DNA of 64,000 nt from positions 2,666,001-2,730,000 of the forward strand of contig OY987230.1 in assembly GCA_963920705.1 (NCBI GenBank). Reading direction: 5' to 3'. This document shows positions 51,258 to 62,595 of the stretch, piece after piece. Within the stretch, counting starts at the first letter, position 1, and every line of letters begins with the position of its first letter. The DNA comes from Odiellus spinosus (lineage: Eukaryota; Arthropoda; Arachnida; Opiliones; Phalangiidae). The position numbers and the translations under genes were made by a program. The notes under the pieces were generated by a model. That model saw only the letters and a program-made list of their open reading frames with translations. It was not told the origin of the DNA and made no database searches.

Positions 51258-52789
51258 TTTTTGTCTAAATTGCAAAATTGTGACAAATATAAAATTGGTT
51301 AAAATTAAGCAAAAACGCTTAAAAATCCAAGATTATTGGATTCAAATGGACACAAAACTTTTGATTTTTAAGCAATTTAGACAAAATTAAGACCACTCGA
51401 AAGAGCAAATATTGGTCTATCTGAAAATCAAGAGTTTTGGAAAATCCGTTGAAAAACATGGAAAATATGGACAATTCAAAAAACATCTAATATCAAAAAG
51501 CGAATTTTGAAAATCTGAAATTTGACTATTTTGATATTCTATGATTTCTTGAATTGGCCATATTTTTCTTGTTTTTCAACGGATTTTTCAAAACTATTGT
51601 TTTTTAGATAGACCAAAATTTGGTCTTTCGAGTGGTCTTAATTTTGTCTAAATCGCTTAAAATTCAAAAGTTTTGTGTCCATTTGAATCCAATAATCTTG
51701 GATTTTTAAGCGTTTTTGCTTTATTTTAAAAAATTTTATATTTGTCACAATTTTGCAATTTAGACAAAACCAAAGTCATTCGAAAGAGCAATTAATGGAC
51801 AGTCTAAATAATAAGAGTTTTCAAAAATCCGTTGAAAAACAAGAAAAATATGGGCAATTCAAGAAATCATAGAATATCAAAATAGTCAAATTTCAGATTT
51901 TCAAAATTCGCTTTTTGATATTAGATGTTTTTTGAATTGTCCATATTTTCCATGTTTTTCAACGGATTTTTGAAAACTCTTATTATTTAAACTGTCCATT
52001 AATTGCTCTTTCGAATGACTTTGGTTTTGTCTAAATTGCAAAATTGTGACAAATATAAAATTGGTTAAAATTAAGCAAAAACGCTTAAAAATCCAAGATT
52101 ATTGGATTCAAATGGACACAAAACTTTTGATTTTTAAGCGATTTAGACAAAATTAAGACCACTCGAAAGAGCAAATTTTGGTCTATCTAAAAAACAAGAG
52201 TTTTGGAAAATCCGTTGAAAAACATGGAAAATATGGACAATTCAAAAAACATCTAATATCAAAAAGCGAATTTTGAAAATCTGAAATTTGACTATTTTGA
52301 TATTCTATGATTTCTTGAATTGGCCATATTTTTCTTGTTTTTCAACGGATTTTCCAAAACTATTGTTTTTTAGATAGACCAAAATTTGGTCTTTCGAGTG
52401 GTCTTAATTTTGTCTAAATCGCTTAAAATTCAAAAGTTTTGTGTCCATTTGAATCCAATAATCTTGGATTTTTAAGCGTTTTTGCTTAATTTTAACCAAT
52501 TTTATATTTGTCACAATTTTGCAATTTAGACAAAACCAAAGTCATTCGAAAGAGCAATTAATGGACAGTCTAAATAATAAGAGTTTTCAAAAATCCGTTG
52601 AAAAACAAGAAAAATATGGCCAATTCAAGAAATCATAGAATATCAAAATAGTCAAATTTCAGATTTTCAAAATTCGCTTTTTGATATTAGATGTTTTTTG
52701 AATTGTCCATATTTTCCATGTTTTTCAACGGATTTTTGAAAACTCTTATTATTTAAACTGTCCATTAATTGCTCTTTCGAATGACTTTG
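51258..52789 (-). repeat. Array B, unit 1 (mirror of array A copy 6)
   Basis: Contains TTATTTTAAAAAATTTT at 51721. The mirrored position of the 26897 change (52404) has the common base, so that change arose after the two arrays separated or was corrected here. Confidence 0.88.
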
Positions 52790-54321
52790 TTTTTGTCTAA
52801 ATTGCAAAATTGTGACAAATATAAAATTGGTTAAAATTAAGCAAAAACGCTTAAAAATCCAAGATTATTGGATTCAAATGGACACAAAACTTTTGATTTT
52901 TAAGCAATTTAGACAAAATTAAGACCACTCGAAAGAGCAAATATTGGTCTATCTGAAAATCAAGAGTTTTGGAAAATCCGTTGAAAAACATGGAAAATAT
53001 GGACAATTCAAAAAACATCTAATATCAAAAAGCGAATTTTGAAAATCTGAAATTTGACTATTTTGATATTCTATGATTTCTTGAATTGGCCATATTTTTC
53101 TTGTTTTTCAACGGATTTTTCAAAACTATTGTTTTTTAGATAGACCAAAATTTGGTCTTTCGAGTGGTCTTAATTTTGTCTAAATCGCTTAAAATTCAAA
53201 AGTTTTGTGTCCATTTGAATCCAATAATCTTGGATTTTTAAGCGTTTTTGCTTTATTTTAAAAAATTTTATATTTGTCACAATTTTGCAATTTAGACAAA
53301 ACCAAAGTCATTCGAAAGAGCAATTAATGGACAGTCTAAATAATAAGAGTTTTCAAAAATCCGTTGAAAAACAAGAAAAATATGGGCAATTCAAGAAATC
53401 ATAGAATATCAAAATAGTCAAATTTCAGATTTTCAAAATTCGCTTTTTGATATTAGATGTTTTTTGAATTGTCCATATTTTCCATGTTTTTCAACGGATT
53501 TTTGAAAACTCTTATTATTTAAACTGTCCATTAATTGCTCTTTCGAATGACTTTGGTTTTGTCTAAATTGCAAAATTGTGACAAATATAAAATTGGTTAA
53601 AATTAAGCAAAAACGCTTAAAAATCCAAGATTATTGGATTCAAATGGACACAAAACTTTTGATTTTTAAGCGATTTAGACAAAATTAAGACCACTCGAAA
53701 GAGCAAATTTTGGTCTATCTAAAAAACAAGAGTTTTGGAAAATCCGTTGAAAAACATGGAAAATATGGACAATTCAAAAAACATCTAATATCAAAAAGCG
53801 AATTTTGAAAATCTGAAATTTGACTATTTTGATATTCTATGATTTCTTGAATTGGCCATATTTTTCTTGTTTTTCAACGGATTTTCCAAAACTATTGTTT
53901 TTTAGATAGACCAAAATTTGGTCTTTCGAGTGGTCTTAATTTTGTCTAAATCGCTTAAAATTCAAAAGTTTTGTGTCCATTTGAATCCAATAATCTTGGA
54001 TTTTTAAGCGTTTTTGCTTAATTTTAACCAATTTTATATTTGTCACAATTTTGCAATTTAGACAAAACCAAAGTCATTCGAAAGAGCAATTAATGGACAG
54101 TCTAAATAATAAGAGTTTTCAAAAATCCGTTGAAAAACAAGAAAAATATGGCCAATTCAAGAAATCATTGAATATCAAAATAGTCAAATTTCAGATTTTC
54201 AAAATTCGCTTTTTGATATTAGATGTTTTTTGAATTGTCCATATTTTCCATGTTTTTCAACGGATTTTTGAAAACTCTTATTATTTAAACTGTCCATTAA
54301 TTGCTCTTTCGAATGACTTTG
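52790..54321 (-). repeat. Array B, unit 2 (mirror of array A copy 5)
   Basis: Marker at 53253. It has a private A-to-T at 54169 (AAATCATTGAATATC instead of AAATCATAGAATATC), which removes a TAG and opens a 60-codon chance frame. The mirror of the 25295 change (54006) has the common base. Confidence 0.88.
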
Positions 54322-55853
54322 TTTTTGTCTAAATTGCAAAATTGTGACAAATATAAAATTGGTTAAAATTAAGCAAAAACGCTTAAAAATCCAAGATTAT
54401 TGGATTCAAATGGACACAAAACTTTTGATTTTTAAGCAATTTAGACAAAATTAAGACCACTCGAAAGAGCAAATATTGGTCTATCTGAAAATCAAGAGTT
54501 TTGGAAAATCCGTTGAAAAACATGGAAAATATGGACAATTCAAAAAACATCTAATATCAAAAAGCGAATTTTGAAAATCTGAAATTTGACTATTTTGATA
54601 TTCTATGATTTCTTGAATTGGCCATATTTTTCTTGTTTTTCAACGGATTTTTCAAAACTATTGTTTTTTAGATAGACCAAAATTTGGTCTTTCGAGTGGT
54701 CTTAATTTTGTCTAAATCGCTTAAAATTCAAAAGTTTTGTGTCCATTTGAATCCAATAATCTTGGATTTTTAAGCGTTTTTGCTTTATTTTAAAAAATTT
54801 TATATTTGTCACAATTTTGCAATTTAGACAAAACCAAAGTCATTCGAAAGAGCAATTAATGGACAGTCTAAATAATAAGAGTTTTCAAAAATCCGTTGAA
54901 AAACAAGAAAAATATGGGCAATTCAAGAAATCATAGAATATCAAAATAGTCAAATTTCAGATTTTCAAAATTCGCTTTTTGATATTAGATGTTTTTTGAA
55001 TTGTCCATATTTTCCATGTTTTTCAACGGATTTTTGAAAACTCTTATTATTTAAACTGTCCATTAATTGCTCTTTCGAATGACTTTGGTTTTGTCTAAAT
55101 TGCAAAATTGTGACAAATATAAAATTGGTTAAAATTAAGCAAAAACGCTTAAAAATCCAAGATTATTGGATTCAAATGGACACAAAACTTTTGATTTTTA
55201 AGCGATTTAGACAAAATTAAGACCACTCGAAAGAGCAAATTTTGGTCTATCTAAAAAACAAGAGTTTTGGAAAATCCGTTGAAAAACATGGAAAATATGG
55301 ACAATTCAAAAAACATCTAATATCAAAAAGCGAATTTTGAAAATCTGAAATTTGACTATTTTGATATTCTATGATTTCTTGAATTGGCCATATTTTTCTT
55401 GTTTTTCAACGGATTTTCCAAAACTATTGTTTTTTAGATAGACCAAAATTTGGTCTTTCGAGTGGTCTTAATTTTGTCTAAATCGCTTAAAATTCAAAAG
55501 TTTTGTGTCCATTTGAATCCAATAATCTTGGATTTTTAAGCGTTTTTGCTTAATTTTAACCAATTTTATATTTGTCACAATTTTGCAATTTAGACAAAAC
55601 CAAAGTCATTCGAAAGAGCAATTAATGGACAGTCTAAATAATAAGAGTTTTCAAAAATCCGTTGAAAAACAAGAAAAATATGGCCAATTCAAGAAATCAT
55701 AGAATATCAAAATAGTCAAATTTCAGATTTTCAAAATTCGCTTTTTGATATTAGATGTTTTTTGAATTGTCCATATTTTCCATGTTTTTCAACGGATTTT
55801 TGAAAACTCTTATTATTTAAACTGTCCATTAATTGCTCTTTCGAATGACTTTG
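54322..55853 (-). repeat. Array B, unit 3 (mirror of array A copy 4)
   Basis: Marker at 54785. I saw no private difference. Confidence 0.88.
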
Positions 55854-57385
55854 TTTTTGTCTAAATTGCAAAATTGTGACAAATATAAAATTGGTTAAAA
55901 TTAAGCAAAAACGCTTAAAAATCCAAGATTATTGGATTCAAATGGACACAAAACTTTTGATTTTTAAGCAATTTAGACAAAATTAAGACCACTCGAAAGA
56001 GCAAATATTGGTCTATCTGAAAATCAAGAGTTTTGGAAAATCCGTTGAAAAACATGGAAAATATGGACAATTCAAAAAACATCTAATATCAAAAAGCGAA
56101 TTTTGAAAATCTGAAATTTGACTATTTTGATATTCTATGATTTCTTGAATTGGCCATATTTTTCTTGTTTTTCAACGGATTTTTCAAAACTATTGTTTTT
56201 TAGATAGACCAAAATTTGGTCTTTCGAGTGGTCTTAATTTTGTCTAAATCGCTTAAAATTCAAAAGTTTTGTGTCCATTTGAATCCAATAATCTTGGATT
56301 TTTAAGCGTTTTTGCTTTATTTTAAAAAATTTTATATTTGTCACAATTTTGCAATTTAGACAAAACCAAAGTCATTCGAAAGAGCAATTAATGGACAGTC
56401 TAAATAATAAGAGTTTTCAAAAATCCGTTGAAAAACAAGAAAAATATGGGCAATTCAAGAAATCATAGAATATCAAAATAGTCAAATTTCAGATTTTCAA
56501 AATTCGCTTTTTGATATTAGATGTTTTTTGAATTGTCCATATTTTCCATGTTTTTCAACGGATTTTTGAAAACTCTTATTATTTAAACTGTCCATTAATT
56601 GCTCTTTCGAATGACTTTGGTTTTGTCTAAATTGCAAAATTGTGACAAATATAAAATTGGTTAAAATTAAGCAAAAACGCTTAAAAATCCAAGATTATTG
56701 GATTCAAATGGACACAAAACTTTTGATTTTTAAGCGATTTAGACAAAATTAAGACCACTCGAAAGAGCAAATTTTGGTCTATCTAAAAAACAAGAGTTTT
56801 GGAAAATCCGTTGAAAAACATGGAAAATATGGACAATTCAAAAAACATCTAATATCAAAAAGCGAATTTTGAAAATCTGAAATTTGACTATTTTGATATT
56901 CTATGATTTCTTGAATTGGCCATATTTTTCTTGTTTTTCAACGGATTTTCCAAAACTATTGTTTTTTAGATAGACCAAAATTTGGTCTTTCGAGTGGTCT
57001 TAATTTTGTCTAAATCGCTTAAAATTCAAAAGTTTTGTGTCCATTTGAATCCAATAATCTTGGATTTTTAAGCGTTTTTGCTTAATTTTAACCAATTTTA
57101 TATTTGTCACAATTTTGCAATTTAGACAAAACCAAAGTCATTCGAAAGAGCAATTAATGGACAGTCTAAATAATAAGAGTTTTCAAAAATCCGTTGAAAA
57201 ACAAGAAAAATATGGCCAATTCAAGAAATCATAGAATATCAAAATAGTCAAATTTCAGATTTTCAAAATTCGCTTTTTGATATTAGATGTTTTTTGAATT
57301 GTCCATATTTTCCATGTTTTTCAACGGATTTTTGAAAACTCTTATTATTTAAACTGTCCATTAATTGCTCTTTCGAATGACTTTG
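55854..57385 (-). repeat. Array B, unit 4 (mirror of array A copy 3)
   Basis: Marker at 56317. I saw no private difference. Confidence 0.88.
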
Positions 57386-58917
57386 TTTTTGTCTAAATTG
57401 CAAAATTGTGACAAATATAAAATTGGTTAAAATTAAGCAAAAACGCTTAAAAATCCAAGATTATTGGATTCAAATGGACACAAAACTTTTGATTTTTAAG
57501 CAATTTAGACAAAATTAAGACCACTCGAAAGAGCAAATATTGGTCTATCTGAAAATCAAGAGTTTTGGAAAATCCGTTGAAAAACATGGAAAATATGGAC
57601 AATTCAAAAAACATCTAATATCAAAAAGCGAATTTTGAAAATCTGAAATTTGACTATTTTGATATTCTATGATTTCTTGAATTGGCCATATTTTTCTTGT
57701 TTTTCAACGGATTTTTCAAAACTATTGTTTTTTAGATAGACCAAAATTTGGTCTTTCGAGTGGTCTTAATTTTGTCTAAATCGCTTAAAATTCAAAAGTT
57801 TTGTGTCCATTTGAATCCAATAATCTTGGATTTTTAAGCGTTTTTGCTTTATTTTAAAAAATTTTATATTTGTCACAATTTTGCAATTTAGACAAAACCA
57901 AAGTCATTCGAAAGAGCAATTAATGGACAGTCTAAATAATAAGAGTTTTCAAAAATCCGTTGAAAAACAAGAAAAATATGGGCAATTCAAGAAATCATAG
58001 AATATCAAAATAGTCAAATTTCAGATTTTCAAAATTCGCTTTTTGATATTAGATGTTTTTTGAATTGTCCATATTTTCCATGTTTTTCAACGGATTTTTG
58101 AAAACTCTTATTATTTAAACTGTCCATTAATTGCTCTTTCGAATGACTTTGGTTTTGTCTAAATTGCAAAATTGTGACAAATATAAAATTGGTTAAAATT
58201 AAGCAAAAACGCTTAAAAATCCAAGATTATTGGATTCAAATGGACACAAAACTTTTGATTTTTAAGCGATTTAGACAAAATTAAGACCACTCGAAAGAGC
58301 AAATTTTGGTCTATCTAAAAAACAAGAGTTTTGGAAAATCCGTTGAAAAACATGGAAAATATGGACAATTCAAAAAACATCTAATATCAAAAAGCGAATT
58401 TTGAAAATCTGAAATTTGACTATTTTGATATTCTATGATTTCTTGAATTGGCCATATTTTTCTTGTTTTTCAACGGATTTTCCAAAACTATTGTTTTTTA
58501 GATAGACCAAAATTTGGTCTTTCGAGTGGTCTTAATTTTGTCTAAATCGCTTAAAATTCAAAAGTTTTGTGTCCATTTGAATCCAATAATCTTGGATTTT
58601 TAAGCGTTTTTGCTTAATTTTAACCAATTTTATATTTGTCACAATTTTGCAATTTAGACAAAACCAAAGTCATTCGAAAGAGCAATTAATGGACAGTCTA
58701 AATAATAAGAGTTTTCAAAAATCCGTTGAAAAACAAGAAAAATATGGCCAATTCAAGAAATCATAGAATATCAAAATAGTCAAATTTCAGATTTTCAAAA
58801 TTCGCTTTTTGATATTAGATGTTTTTTGAATTGTCCATATTTTCCATGTTTTTCAACGGATTTTTGAAAACTCTTATTATTTAAACTGTCCATTAATTGC
58901 TCTTTCGAATGACTTTG
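57386..58917 (-). repeat. Array B, unit 5 (mirror of array A copy 2)
   Basis: Marker at 57849. I saw no private difference. Confidence 0.88.
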
Positions 58918-60449
58918 TTTTTGTCTAAATTGCAAAATTGTGACAAATATAAAATTGGTTAAAATTAAGCAAAAACGCTTAAAAATCCAAGATTATTGGA
59001 TTCAAATGGACACAAAACTTTTGATTTTTAAGCAATTTAGACAAAATTAAGACCACTCGAAAGAGCAAATATTGGTCTATCTGAAAATCAAGAGTTTTGG
59101 AAAATCCGTTGAAAAACATGGAAAATATGGACAATTCAAAAAACATCTAATATCAAAAAGCGAATTTTGAAAATCTGAAATTTGACTATTTTGATATTCT
59201 ATGATTTCTTGAATTGGCCATATTTTTCTTGTTTTTCAACGGATTTTTCAAAACTATTGTTTTTTAGATAGACCAAAATTTGGTCTTTCGAGTGGTCTTA
59301 ATTTTGTCTAAATCGCTTAAAATTCAAAAGTTTTGTGTCCATTTGAATCCAATAATCTTGGATTTTTAAGCGTTTTTGCTTTATTTTAAAAAATTTTATA
59401 TTTGTCACAATTTTGCAATTTAGACAAAACCAAAGTCATTCGAAAGAGCAATTAATGGACAGTCTAAATAATAAGAGTTTTCAAAAATCCGTTGAAAAAC
59501 AAGAAAAATATGGGCAATTCAAGAAATCATAGAATATCAAAATAGTCAAATTTCAGATTTTCAAAATTCGCTTTTTGATATTAGATGTTTTTTGAATTGT
59601 CCATATTTTCCATGTTTTTCAACGGATTTTTGAAAACTCTTATTATTTAAACTGTCCATTAATTGCTCTTTCGAATGACTTTGGTTTTGTCTAAATTGCA
59701 AAATTGTGACAAATATAAAATTGGTTAAAATTAAGCAAAAACGCTTAAAAATCCAAGATTATTGGATTCAAATGGACACAAAACTTTTGATTTTTAAGCG
59801 ATTTAGACAAAATTAAGACCACTCGAAAGAGCAAATTTTGGTCTATCTAAAAAACAAGAGTTTTGGAAAATCCGTTGAAAAACATGGAAAATATGGACAA
59901 TTCAAAAAACATCTAATATCAAAAAGCGAATTTTGAAAATCTGAAATTTGACTATTTTGATATTCTATGATTTCTTGAATTGGCCATATTTTTCTTGTTT
60001 TTCAACGGATTTTCCAAAACTATTGTTTTTTAGATAGACCAAAATTTGGTCTTTCGAGTGGTCTTAATTTTGTCTAAATCGCTTAAAATTCAAAAGTTTT
60101 GTGTCCATTTGAATCCAATAATCTTGGATTTTTAAGCGTTTTTGCTTAATTTTAACCAATTTTATATTTGTCACAATTTTGCAATTTAGACAAAACCAAA
60201 GTCATTCGAAAGAGCAATTAATGGACAGTCTAAATAATAAGAGTTTTCAAAAATCCGTTGAAAAACAAGAAAAATATGGCCAATTCAAGAAATCATAGAA
60301 TATCAAAATAGTCAAATTTCAGATTTTCAAAATTCGCTTTTTGATATTAGATGTTTTTTGAATTGTCCATATTTTCCATGTTTTTCAACGGATTTTTGAA
60401 AACTCTTATTATTTAAACTGTCCATTAATTGCTCTTTCGAATGACTTTG
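58918..60449 (-). repeat. Array B, unit 6 (mirror of array A copy 1)
   Basis: Marker at 59381. The right edge is set by GG at 60450-60451 (ACTTTGGGTTTGTC), the complement of the CC at 18850-18851. Confidence 0.88.
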
Positions 60450-62595
60450 GGTTTGTCTAAATTGCAAAATTGTGACAAATATAAAATTGGTTAAAATTAA
60501 GCAAAAACGCTTAAAAATCCAAGATTATTGGATTCAAATGGACAAAAAACTTTTGATTTTTAAGCGATTTAGACAAAATTAAGACCACTCGAAAGACCAA
60601 ATTTTGGTCTATCTAAAAAACAAGAGTTTTGGAAAATCCGTTGAAAAACATGGAAAATATGGACAATTCAAAAAACATCTAATATCAAAAAGCGAATTTT
60701 GAAAATCTGAAATTTGACTATTTTGATATTCTATGATTTCTTGAATTGGCCATATTTTTCTTGTTTTTCAACGGATTTTTGAAAACTCTTATTATTTAGA
60801 CTGTCCATTAATTGCTCTTTCGAATGACTTTGGTTTTGTCTAAATTGTCAAAACGTGACAAATATAAAATTGGTTAAAATTAAGCAAAAACGCTTAAAAA
60901 TCCAAGATTATTGGATTCAAATGGACACAAAACTTTTGATTTTTAAGCGATTTAGACAAAATTAAGACCACTCGAAAGAGCAAATATTGGTCTATGTGAA
61001 AATCAAGAGTTTTGGAAAATCCGTTGAAAAACATGGAAAATATGGACAATTCAAAAAACATCTAATATCAAAAAGCGAATTTTGAAAATCTGAAATTTGA
61101 CTATTTTGATATTCTATGATTTCTTGAATTGGCCATATTTTTCTTGTTTTTCAACGGATTTTCCAAAACTATTGTTTTTTAGATAGACCAAAATTTGGTC
61201 TTTCGAGTGGTCTTAATTTTGTCTAAATCGCTTAAAATTCAAAAGTTTTGTGTCCATTTGAATCCAATAATCTTGGATTTTTAAGCGCTTTTGCTTAATT
61301 TTAACCAATTTTATATTTGTCACAGTTTTGCAATTTAGACAAAACCAAAGTCATTCGAAAGAGCAATTAATGGACAGTCTAAATAATAAGAGTTTTCAAA
61401 AATCCGTTGAAAAACAAGAAAAATATGGCCAATTCAAGAAATCATAGAATATCAAAATAGTCAAATTTCAGATTTTCAAAATTCGCTTTTTGATATTAGA
61501 TGTTTTTTGAATTGTCCATATTTTCCATGTTTTTCAACGGATTTTTGAAAACTCTAATTATTTAAACTGTCCATTAATTGCTCTTTCGAATGACTTTGGT
61601 TTTGTCTAAATTGCAAAATTGTGACAAATATAAAATTGGTTAAAATTAAGCAAAAACGCTTAAAAATCCAAGATTATTGGATTCAAATGGACACAAAACT
61701 TTTGAAATTTAAGCGATTTAGACAAAATTAAGACCACTCGAAAGACCAAATTTTGGTCTATCTAAAAAACAATAGTTTTGGAAAATCCGTTGAAAAACAA
61801 GAAAAATATGGCCAATTCAAGAAATCATAGAATATCAAAATAGTCAAATTTCAGATTTTCAAAATTCGCTTTTTGATATTAGATGTTTTTTGAATTGTCC
61901 ATATTTTCCATGTTTTTCAACGGATTTTTGAAAACTCTTATTATTTAAACTGTCCATTAATTGCTCTTTCGAATGACTTTGGTTTTGTCTAAATTGCAAA
62001 ATTGTGACAAATATAAAATTGGTTAAAATTAAGCAAAAACGCTTAAAAATCCAAGATTATTGGATTCAAATGGACACAAAACTTTTGATTTTTAAGCGAT
62101 TTAGACAAAATTAAGACCACTCGAAAGAGCAAATATTGCTCTATCTAAAAAACAAGAGTTTTGGAAAATCCGTTGAAAAACATGGAAAATATGGACAATT
62201 CAAAAAACATCTAATATCAAAAAGCGAATTTTGAAAATCTGAAATTTTACTATTTTGATATTCTATGATTTCTTGAATTGGCCATATTTTTCTTGTTTTT
62301 CAACGGATTTTTGAAAACTCTTATTATTTAGACTGTCCATTAATTGCTCTTTAGAATGACTTTGGTTTTGTCTAAATTGCCAAAACGTGACAAATATAAA
62401 ATTGCTTAAAATTAAGCAAAAACGCTTAAAAATCCAAGATTATTGGATTCAAATGGACACAAAACTTTTGAATTTTAAGCGATTTAGACAAAATTAAGAC
62501 CACTCGAAAGACCAAATTTTGGTCTATCTAAAAAACAATAGTTTTGGAAAATCCGTTGAAAAACAAGAAAAATATGGCCAATTCAAGAAATCATA
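60450..62595 (-). repeat. Outer flank of right inverted-repeat arm, mirror of 16706-18851
   Basis: Rare variants in order: GACAAAAAAC (60541), AAATTGTCAAAACG (about 60843), TCTATGTGAA (60991), TTAAGCGCTTTTGC (61281), CACAGTTTTGC (61321), AACTCTAATTATTT (about 61550), CTTTTGAAATTTAAG (about 61698), GAGCAAATATTGCTC (about 62127), GAAATTTTACTATT (about 62240) and CTTTAGAATGAC (about 62349). Each is the complement of a variant in 16706-18851. Confidence 0.87.

Larger units (their letters stand above)
51225..60449 (-). repeat. Higher-order repeat array B: six inverted copies of the 1,532-bp unit
   Basis: TTATTTTAAAAAATTTT recurs at 51721, 53253, 54785, 56317, 57849 and 59381, exactly 1,532 bp apart. 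It is the reverse complement of the AAAATTTTTTAAAATAA marker of array A. TGGGCAATTC, TTTAAGCAATTTAG and GGATTTTTCAAAAC are likewise complements of array A markers. Both limits mirror array A exactly (51225 with 28076, 60449 with 18852), and the copy number is the same. The one private difference I noticed is A-to-T at 54169. Confidence 0.95.
48611..62595 (-). repeat. Right arm of giant inverted repeat (~14.0 kb)
   Basis: Reverse-complement partner of 16706-30690, at constant coordinate sum 79301 over the whole length. No net insertion or deletion separates the arms. I noticed only a handful of mismatches at the places compared, such as ATAGGCAAAT (28539) against ATAGTC-type sequence in the partner, TTATTTTTTAAAC (about 49685), and single-copy changes at 25295, 26897 and 54169. 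The outer limit lies in a core: G at 62596 faces G at 16705. Confidence 0.9.

Noticed and set aside
54051-54233. 60-codon open reading frame
   Set aside because: It has a TTG start inside satellite and opens through A-to-T at 54169, which removes a TAG present in the sister units. No domain or conserved context.
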